From: an uncultured bacterium
Lineage (GTDB): Bacteria > Bacteroidota > Bacteroidia > Bacteroidales > Rikenellaceae
Length of the DNA stretch: 64,000 bases
Assembly (NCBI GenBank): GCA_905214725.1
Contig: CAJMNH010000005.1
Location: forward strand, 62,001-126,000
Direction: 5' to 3'
Shown here: positions 5,946-12,411 of the stretch, piece after piece
Layout: every line of letters starts with the position of its first letter
Numbering within the stretch: the first letter of the stretch is position 1
The notes under the pieces: model-generated
Told to the model about the DNA's origin: nothing
What the model saw: the letters and a program-made list of their open reading frames with translations, nothing else
The model's database searches: none
Program-made: the position numbers and the translations under genes

Positions 5946-7826
5946 ATGGCACACCATGTCTTTATCAGCTACGCAAGCAAGAACAAACAACTGGCCGATG
6001 CGCTCTGTCACACGTTGGAGCAGCATCGTATCTCCTGCTGGATCGCCCCGCGCGACGTTCTGCCGGGCGAACCTTATGCCCGTGAAATCATCCGCGGCAT
6101 CCGCGACTGCCAGATCATCGTGCTGATCTATACCAACGACTCCAACGCTTCGGAGCATGTGCTCAACGAGGTCGACAAGGCGTTCAACTGCGGGAAAGTG
6201 ATCATCCCCTTTATCGCCGACGATACGCGCATGAGCGACGAATTCGACTATTACCTCAGTCGCAAGCACTGGCTCACGGCCTTCCCCAATCCCGAACAGC
6301 ATTTCTCCAAGTTGGTGGAGTCCATCTCCCGCACGCTGAGCCTCGACACGACGCCCGTCGTCACGCCGACTCCGCCGCCTGCTCCCGCGCCGACACCCAC
6401 GCCGCCGCCCGCCGTCACATTAGGGGCCGGTATGACCCCGCCGCCCGTGGTGCCCCGACCAACGATCACACCCGTGAGCATTCCCCGTCCGCAGGCCAAT
6501 CGCAAACGCACGCGGGGCAAGCAGAGCTACGACAACGGCGACAGTTACGAAGGCGAACTTTACGAAAACAAACGCGACGGACAAGGCACCTACATCTGGA
6601 AGGACGGAGATAAATACGTCGGTGATTTCATCGACAACCAACGTACCGGCAAAGGCGCTTTCTACTGGGTCGACGGAGAGCGTTACGAAGGAGAGTTCCT
6701 CAACGGCGACCGGCACGGCCACGGCACCTACTTTTACAAGAACGGCAACCGCTACGAAGGCGATTTTCGCGAGGGGAAACGCACGGGACGCGGTATTTTC
6801 TATTGGACCAACGGAGACCGTTATGAAGGCGAGTTCATCGACGGCGACCGTACGGGCAAAGGGTCTTACTACTGGACGAGCGGCTCCCACTACGACGGCG
6901 ATTTCATCAAAGGCGACCGTACGGGCAAAGGAACCTACTACTGGGCCGACGGCGATCGCTACGTAGGCGATTTCGTCAAAGACAATCTTCACGGGCAGGG
7001 AATCTACTACTACAAAGACGGCAACCGCTACGAAGGCACTTTCGTGGAGGATAAGCGCACCGGCCGCGGAACGTACTACTGGGCCGACGGAGACCGCTAC
7101 GAAGGCGATTTCATCGAAGGATCACGCACGGGCAAGGGTTCTTACTACTGGGCCGACGGAGACCGTTACGATGGGGATTTCGTCGAAGGAAAATGTCACG
7201 GAACGGGCACCTACTACTACAAGAGCGGCAACCGTTACACGGGGGCTTTCGTCGATGACAAACGTACCGGCAAAGGCGCTTTTTACTGGGCCGACGGCGA
7301 TCGTTACGAAGGCGATTTCGTCGAAGGAAAATGCCACGGCAAAGGCACCTACCACTGGAATACCGGCAACTACTATGTCGGCGACTGGGTCGACGACGAG
7401 CGTACCGGCAAGGGCATTTACTACTGGGCCGACGGAGACCGTTACGAAGGTGATTTCGTCGAAGGCTCCCGTACGGGTAAAGGAACCTACTATTGGGCCG
7501 ACGGAGACCGTTACGAAGGCGACTTCGTCGAAGGCAAGAGTCACGGGAAGGGCACCTACTACTGGGCCAACGGAAATAAATACGTCGGCGACTGGGTCGA
7601 GGATAAACGAACCGGCAAAGGCACCTTCTACTGGACCAGCGGCGACCGTTACGAAGGCGATTTCGTCGAAGGGAAATTCAACGGGAAAGGCATCTATTAC
7701 TGGGCCGACGGCGATCGTTACGAAGGCGAATTCTCGGACGGCGACTTCCACGGCTACGGGATAAAATACCATGCCGACGGCACCCGTCAGGCCGGCCGGT
7801 GGGAGCACGACAATTTCGTAGGATAG
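5946..7826 (+). CDS. TIR-domain protein with 18 C-terminal MORN repeats
   Basis: 626 residues. Residues 1-130 are a TIR domain: VFISYASKNK first strand, BB loop CWIAPRDVLPGEPY (31-44), IIVLIYTND fourth-strand region, and helix SEHVLNEVDKAF, where E75 aligns with the NADase glutamate of SARM1-type TIRs. Residues 135-185 are a proline/threonine-rich linker. From about residue 195 there are 18 full MORN units, consensus GDRYEGDFVEGKRTGKGTYYWA, and a degenerate cap GRWEHDNFVG. No signal peptide or membrane segment is seen. TIR domains in bacteria commonly cleave NAD+ or make cyclic-ADP-ribose-type signals in antiphage defence; MORN ribbons bind proteins or membranes. The upstream 179-residue MORN protein shares the cap. 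Defence function is inferred, not shown. The gene has its own strong promoter. Confidence 0.9.
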   Translation: MAHHVFISYASKNKQLADALCHTLEQHRISCWIAPRDVLPGEPYAREIIRGIRDCQIIVLIYTNDSNASEHVLNEVDKAFNCGKVIIPFIADDTRMSDEFDYYLSRKHWLTAFPNPEQHFSKLVESISRTLSLDTTPVVTPTPPPAPAPTPTPPPAVTLGAGMTPPPVVPRPTITPVSIPRPQANRKRTRGKQSYDNGDSYEGELYENKRDGQGTYIWKDGDKYVGDFIDNQRTGKGAFYWVDGERYEGEFLNGDRHGHGTYFYKNGNRYEGDFREGKRTGRGIFYWTNGDRYEGEFIDGDRTGKGSYYWTSGSHYDGDFIKGDRTGKGTYYWADGDRYVGDFVKDNLHGQGIYYYKDGNRYEGTFVEDKRTGRGTYYWADGDRYEGDFIEGSRTGKGSYYWADGDRYDGDFVEGKCHGTGTYYYKSGNRYTGAFVDDKRTGKGAFYWADGDRYEGDFVEGKCHGKGTYHWNTGNYYVGDWVDDERTGKGIYYWADGDRYEGDFVEGSRTGKGTYYWADGDRYEGDFVEGKSHGKGTYYWANGNKYVGDWVEDKRTGKGTFYWTSGDRYEGDFVEGKFNGKGIYYWADGDRYEGEFSDGDFHGYGIKYHADGTRQAGRWEHDNFVG

Positions 7827-7839
7827 CAACAGATCCCAT

Positions 7840-7873
7840 AAAAAGAGGCGCCCGAATTCAGGCGCCTCTTTTT
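7840..7873. terminator. Bidirectional terminator between TIR-MORN and Nudix genes
   Basis: A 13-bp perfect stem, aaaaagaggcgcc with ggcgcctcttttt, around loop cgaattca. It has an A run before and a T run after, so it can work in both directions between the convergent genes. The second arm overlaps the first base of the Nudix stop codon. Confidence 0.85.
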
Positions 7874-8469
7874 CAATCCGTCAACTTGGCGAAAACCCGC
7901 CGTATCGTAGGGAAAGTCTGCCTCAGATGCCGGTCGACCTCGGCGGGCGAACACCAGCAGACGCGGTCGATCCCCTCCTCGGTCTGCGGACGAAGCGGCG
8001 CATCGCCCGTCGTCGTCATCTCGAACCAATGCGTACGTTTCATCTCCCACTCTCCGCGCAACTGGTAACAGTGAAGCGTGTCGCACAGATGACGGCGGAT
8101 CGAAGCCGCGACGCCCGTCTCTTCGGCCACCTCGCGCAGAGCGCACGCCTCGATCGTCTCGTCCGGCTCCCAATGTCCCTTGGGCAGGTCCCAGCGATCG
8201 TTGCGGTAGATCATCAGCCGCTCGCCGCGCTCGTTGACGACGACTCCTCCGGCAGCCTCAACGGGCCGGAACGCCGCAGCGAAGGCTGTGAAACTCCGTT
8301 CGGGATCGGGCGTTACGAGTGCGAGGAAATTGAAAGTTTCCAAAAAATTGAGTATCTTCGCCTGCGAAAGCGTCTCGCCCGTTTCGAGCCGAATTTCATG
8401 GTAAGGCTCTCCGACGGGATGCGGCGAAAAGAGCAGAATCTTGTCGGCAAAATAGACCGTTTGACACAT
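7873..8469 (-). CDS. Nudix hydrolase
   Basis: 198 residues. The Nudix box lies near residues 96-118, GHWEPDETIEACALREV followed by AEETGV, matching Gx5Ex7REUxEExGU. The preceding AAGGVVVNERGERLMIYRN is the usual entry strand, and an N-terminal 70-residue extension is characteristic of Bacteroidota members. Nudix enzymes hydrolyse nucleoside diphosphates linked to another moiety with Mg2+; the exact substrate cannot be told from sequence. It diverges from the dipeptidyl-peptidase gene. A TACTTTTA box on the minus strand (8493-8500) could be its promoter. Confidence 0.9.
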   Translation of the reverse strand: MCQTVYFADKILLFSPHPVGEPYHEIRLETGETLSQAKILNFLETFNFLALVTPDPERSFTAFAAAFRPVEAAGGVVVNERGERLMIYRNDRWDLPKGHWEPDETIEACALREVAEETGVAASIRRHLCDTLHCYQLRGEWEMKRTHWFEMTTTGDAPLRPQTEEGIDRVCWCSPAEVDRHLRQTFPTIRRVFAKLTD

Positions 8470-8540
8470 ATTGATATACGATATTGCTGCGGTAAAAGTA
8501 CGAAGATTTGAATGAAATGAAGATACCCAACTTGAGAAAT

Positions 8541-10715
8541 ATGAAAAAATTCTTCCTGCTTATGGCTTGTATGGCTCTGGGACTCGGCTCCTGCACGGAG
8601 CGACCCCGACCTCTCGAAATTGATAACGCGCTCACGCCCGAAGAGATCGCTTCGGGCCGCTTCACGCCCGAGGTGATGTGGAAGATGGGCCGGCTCGGCG
8701 AGTCGCGCCTCTCACCCGACGGAGAGCGGCTCGTCTACACGATCACCTATTACAATCTCGCGGAAAATCGCGGCGTGACGGCGCTCTACCTGCGCGATAT
8801 GGCGTCGGGCGAAGTGCGCCAGCTGACCGACCACACGTCGAACAACGCCGCACCCGCATGGTCGGCCGACGGCCGCACGCTCTACTTTCTCTCCGACCGC
8901 AGCGGCACGCAGCAGGTGTGGCGGATGGCCGCCGCAGGCGGCGAACCGCAGCAGGTGACCGCTTTCGACGCGGACGTCGAAGGCTTCGGCGTCAATGCCC
9001 CCGCCGATGCGATCTGGTATGTGCAAACGGTAGCCGTACCGGGCGCCGAAAAGCGCTCGGCCGACCTCTACAAGGAGATGCCCCAATCGAAAGCGCGCAT
9101 CTACGACGACCTGATGTGCCGCCATTGGAATTATTGGGACGAAGGCAAATACCGCCACCTCTTCATCGCGCAACTCACCGACGGCAAAGCCGCCGAGGGC
9201 GTCGACATCGTGGGCGCCGAAGCGGCGTGGGACGTGCCGATGGCCCCCTATTTCGACATGGCGGAGATCGCATGGAACAATGCCGGCGACCGCCTTGCCT
9301 ACACCTGCAAGCCGCTTACCGGCACCGAATACGCCCTCTCGACCGACTCCGACATCTTCGTCTACGACTGCGCCAGCGGCAAGACGGTCAATATCTGCAA
9401 GCCGCTCGAAGGCCGCGTCCGCTACAACGCCATGGTGCACCGCACCGCGCCTTTCCCCGGCTATGACAAATACCCCGTTTGGTCGCCCGACGACCTGCAT
9501 ATCGCCTTCCGCTCGATGGCCACGCCCGGGTACGAAGCCGACAAGGAACGCCTGATGCTCTACGACTGCCGCACGGCGCGCATCGAGGAGCTCACGCCCG
9601 CTTTCGATTACCATGCGACCAACGTCGCGTGGGCCGACGACCGGACGCTGTGGTTCATCGCCCCGATGGAGGGCACCTACCAGCTCTGCCGACTCGCACT
9701 GCCCGCCCCCGACGCCACGTGCGGCACGATCGACGCTCCGACGGTGGTCACGGCAGGCGATCACGACATCAACGCCTTCACGATGGCCGGCGGACGCATC
9801 GTCGCCGAGATGACGACGATGCGCATGGCTGCCGAGCAGTTCGAGGTGAACCCCGCCGACGGATCGTTCACGCAGCTTTCGGCCGTCAACAAGGAGATTT
9901 ACGACCACATCCGCTTGGGCAAGGTCGAAAAACGCTGGGTGAAGACCACCGACGGCAAACAGATGCTGACGTGGGTCATCCTGCCGCCCGACTTCGACCC
10001 GACGAAAAAATACCCCACGCTGCTCTTCTGCGAAGGCGGCCCGCAAAGCGTCGTTTCGCAGGGGTGGAGCTACCGCTGGAACTTCGCGCTGATGGCCTCG
10101 CAGGGCTATGTCGTCGTGGCGCCCAACCGCCGCGGCGTACCCTCGTTCGGACAGGAGTGGCTCGAACAGATTTCGGGCGACTACTCGGGGCAGAACATCC
10201 GCGACTACCTCTCGGCCATCGACGACGTGGCGCGCGAACCGTGGTGCGACCGCGACCGGCTGGGCTGCGTGGGCGCCTCCTACGGAGGTTACTCGGTCTA
10301 TTTCCTCGCCGGCTGCCACGAAAAGCGCTTCAAGGCCTTCATCTCCCACTGCGGCATCTTCAATTTCGAATCGATGTACGGCGAAACGGAGGAACTGTTT
10401 TTCATCAACCACGACTACGGCGGGGCCTACTGGGAGAAAAACAACCCCACGGCCATGCGCTCCTACGCCAATTCGCCGCACAAGTTCGTCGACCGCTGGG
10501 ACACGCCCATTCTGATCGTCACGGGCGAATACGACTTCCGCATCCCCTACACGCAGTCGCTCGAAGCCTTCACCGCCGCCCGCCTGCACGGCGTTCCGGC
10601 GCGGCTCGTGGTCTTCGAGAACGAGGCGCATCAGGTCTTCAAACCGCAGAACTCGCTGGTCTGGAACCGCGAATTCTTCGGCTGGCTCGACAAGCATGTC
10701 AAAGGGACGAAATAG
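8541..10715 (+). CDS. S9 family dipeptidyl-peptidase (DPP5-like), lipoprotein
   Basis: 724 residues from the ATG at 8541, chosen because it opens a clean lipoprotein signal (MKKFFLLMACMALGLGSC). After the lipid-anchored Cys a WD40-like beta-propeller (TolB-type LSPDGERLVYT, WSADGRTLYFLSDRSG) occupies about residues 60-440. The alpha/beta hydrolase domain follows, with nucleophile motif GASYGG, acid in TGEYDFRIPY and histidine in ENEAHQVF. Family members of this type in Porphyromonas (DPP5) release dipeptides with Ala or hydrophobic residues at P1 in the periplasm. It ends at a strong palindromic terminator. Upstream Met codons at 8508 and 8517 would add residues ahead of the signal peptide and are less likely. 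Confidence 0.92.
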   Translation: MKKFFLLMACMALGLGSCTERPRPLEIDNALTPEEIASGRFTPEVMWKMGRLGESRLSPDGERLVYTITYYNLAENRGVTALYLRDMASGEVRQLTDHTSNNAAPAWSADGRTLYFLSDRSGTQQVWRMAAAGGEPQQVTAFDADVEGFGVNAPADAIWYVQTVAVPGAEKRSADLYKEMPQSKARIYDDLMCRHWNYWDEGKYRHLFIAQLTDGKAAEGVDIVGAEAAWDVPMAPYFDMAEIAWNNAGDRLAYTCKPLTGTEYALSTDSDIFVYDCASGKTVNICKPLEGRVRYNAMVHRTAPFPGYDKYPVWSPDDLHIAFRSMATPGYEADKERLMLYDCRTARIEELTPAFDYHATNVAWADDRTLWFIAPMEGTYQLCRLALPAPDATCGTIDAPTVVTAGDHDINAFTMAGGRIVAEMTTMRMAAEQFEVNPADGSFTQLSAVNKEIYDHIRLGKVEKRWVKTTDGKQMLTWVILPPDFDPTKKYPTLLFCEGGPQSVVSQGWSYRWNFALMASQGYVVVAPNRRGVPSFGQEWLEQISGDYSGQNIRDYLSAIDDVAREPWCDRDRLGCVGASYGGYSVYFLAGCHEKRFKAFISHCGIFNFESMYGETEELFFINHDYGGAYWEKNNPTAMRSYANSPHKFVDRWDTPILIVTGEYDFRIPYTQSLEAFTAARLHGVPARLVVFENEAHQVFKPQNSLVWNREFFGWLDKHVKGTK

Positions 10716-10736
10716 CACGGTTCCCGAACGTTACAT

Positions 10737-10772
10737 CGGAAGCGCATACCCGCCGGCGGGTATGCGCTTCCG
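10737..10772 (+). terminator. Palindromic terminator after the dipeptidyl-peptidase gene
   Basis: A 36-base perfect palindrome (arms of 18) lies 21 bases after the stop at 10715. It is followed by gtttcagttc rather than a long T run, so termination is likely but not ideal. Confidence 0.65.
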
Positions 10773-10857
10773 GTTTCAGTTCATGGACACGCGCGCCTGT
10801 TCGTGATAAAAAACGGGGCGTTCGTTGAATTTTTTTCCTATATATAAGAGAAGCGGT

Positions 10858-10865
10858 TACTTTTG
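10858..10865 (+). promoter_or_regulatory. -7 box of the surface-lipoprotein operon
   Basis: TACTTTTG, preceded by an AT-rich stretch without a clear TTTG at the usual distance. The ATG at 10940 lies about 65 bases past the predicted transcription start. Confidence 0.55.
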
Positions 10866-10939
10866 TACACAAATTGAAACCTGTGTTCAAACCGAAAAAC
10901 GACGGCCCCCTGCGGGACGGCCGCACCGAGATAGTAAAG

Positions 10940-12172
10940 ATGAAAAAGACCCTTCTAAGCGTATGTACCCTGCTGACGCTGGCGTTCGCGCCGGTATCCT
11001 GCGATCGTGAGAAGGCCGTATACGGCGATGAACCGCAGCCCGTCGAGACCGCCAAGGGCCGACTGTCGCTCGCCGCAATGAGCGTCGCCCTCTCGGAGGA
11101 GACCGAGACGCACGAAGCGGTCGTGCGGCCCGATGCGGCGGCGACCGGCGCCGTCTCCCACGCCCGTCTCCGATCCGCAACGCGCGCCGATGCCGCCTAT
11201 GCCTGCGTCATCTCCGACCGCGAGGGAAACGCCGTCGCTGAGTTCGCATACGACCGACGTCCCGAAACGCTCGAACTGCCTGCCGGAGCCTATACGCTGA
11301 CGGTCGGCTCGTCCGAACCGCAATCCGCAGCGTGGGACGCTCCCGTCTACACCGCCGCGCAGGAACTCCTTATAAATAAAAACGCGACCGCCGAGGTAGG
11401 CAAAGTGCTCTGCACGCCGGCCGCCGTCAGCGTATCGCTCGCTTTCGACCCCAAATTCGACGCGCAATCGACCGCGACGGTCAGTTGCGGCGGCGAGGCG
11501 CTCACCTTCACAACCGCCGAAAGCCGTACGGCCTATTTCGCCGTGGGCGACGCACGCACGCTGACCGTGACGATCGCGGGCAGTATGGGCGAGGGGCAGC
11601 CTGTGAACTTCTCGCAGAGCTACGCCGACGTGCAGGCGGGCCAGTGGTACCGCTTCACCGTCAAGGGCGAATCGATCGCCGCTCCCGCGGTCGAATGGGT
11701 CGGGCACGACCTCTCGCAGCGTTACGAAGCCAACGAGCAGCTCGACGCGAAGATCAACGTCACCGCGGCGGCGGGCATCCGCGCCTTCATCGTGGAGATC
11801 ATCTCCGAAAAGGTGCTGACGCCCGAGATACTCGAAGGCGTGGGGCTCGCCCCTGAACTCGACCTGATCAACCCGGGCGATCATAAGGAAATGCTGGAGA
11901 ATCTGGGTTTCCCCACGGAAGAGGCCGTACTGAATCAAACCGCCGTGTCGTTCGACATCTCGCCCTTTATGCCGCTTATTCCGATTTTAGGCACGGGCGA
12001 CAGCGATTTCAAACTGACCATCACCGATAACGAGGGGCAGACCACCGTCGTGTCGATCATGGTGCACAGCACCAACGGCGACGATCCCGAACCGGAAGGC
12101 CCCGAGCAGGAATACCCGGGCGGCGACGCCAAGCCGCTGAATCCGGCGCAGAAAACAACGCAGACAAACTGA
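10940..12172 (+). CDS. DUF4493 domain lipoprotein
   Basis: 410 residues. The start at 10940 gives a lipoprotein signal with lipobox around C21 (APVSC); an upstream ATG would precede it by 22 residues. Residues 39-240 fit DUF4493: GRLSLAAMSVAL, YACVISDREGNAV, ETLELPAGAYTLTVGSSEP, APVYTAAQELLI, then a strand pair ending YRFTVKG. Residues 250-377 form a second module that also occurs in the third gene of this operon (AAAGIRAFIVEI, FDISPFMPLIPIL, FKLTITDNEGQ). The tail is proline-rich. It heads a six-gene operon and is expected to sit in the outer membrane. DUF4493 has no established biochemical role. Confidence 0.85.
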   Translation: MKKTLLSVCTLLTLAFAPVSCDREKAVYGDEPQPVETAKGRLSLAAMSVALSEETETHEAVVRPDAAATGAVSHARLRSATRADAAYACVISDREGNAVAEFAYDRRPETLELPAGAYTLTVGSSEPQSAAWDAPVYTAAQELLINKNATAEVGKVLCTPAAVSVSLAFDPKFDAQSTATVSCGGEALTFTTAESRTAYFAVGDARTLTVTIAGSMGEGQPVNFSQSYADVQAGQWYRFTVKGESIAAPAVEWVGHDLSQRYEANEQLDAKINVTAAAGIRAFIVEIISEKVLTPEILEGVGLAPELDLINPGDHKEMLENLGFPTEEAVLNQTAVSFDISPFMPLIPILGTGDSDFKLTITDNEGQTTVVSIMVHSTNGDDPEPEGPEQEYPGGDAKPLNPAQKTTQTN

Positions 12173-12179
12173 ACAGCAC

Positions 12180-12395
12180 ATGAAAATCAATCATAATCTT
12201 ACGATCATGAAACAAACCATTACGAACCTCGGGGGGGGGTCGAAACCCTACCTCCGGCCGGAACTCGCCGCAACGGAAGTTGTCGTGGAGACCGGATTTG
12301 CCGCCAGCGAATCTTTCCCGGGCGGAACCGCCAAGCCCTTCGACGCATGGGGCGACCGGATGACCGACGCCTACGGCGACGCGATTGAAGAATAA
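12180..12395 (+). CDS. Micro-protein with a G9 tract in a surface-lipoprotein operon
   Basis: 71 residues (or 61 from the ATG at 12210). The middle, KPYLRPELAATEVVVETGFAA, is of a type found as short ORFs next to fimbrillin and DUF4493 genes in Bacteroidota. It has no signal peptide and is acidic at the C-terminus (GDAIEE). Codons 18-20 are a run of nine G (12231-12239). It lies seven bases after the previous stop and 17 before the next start, inside the operon. Function unknown; a role in export or in coupling translation is possible but unproven. Confidence 0.65.
   Translation: MKINHNLTIMKQTITNLGGGSKPYLRPELAATEVVVETGFAASESFPGGTAKPFDAWGDRMTDAYGDAIEE
12231..12239 (+). repeat. Homopolymeric G9 tract in coding sequence
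   Basis: Nine G encoding three Gly codons of the micro-protein. Loss or gain of one G would change the frame 18 codons after the start. Confidence 0.8.
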
Positions 12396-12411
12396 TAAAA
12401 ACAGACGACTT

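Noticed and set aside
6520..7800. Periodic DNA in the TIR-MORN gene as a possible CRISPR-like or minisatellite array
   Set aside because: The period is 69 bases, all in frame and protein-coding, with no spacers; it reflects the MORN repeat. It may still vary in copy number.
5946..7826. Assignment of the TIR-MORN gene to Thoeris, CBASS or a TIR-STING system
   Set aside because: No ThsA-like NADase, cyclase, SLOG or STING gene is nearby, so a known system cannot be claimed.
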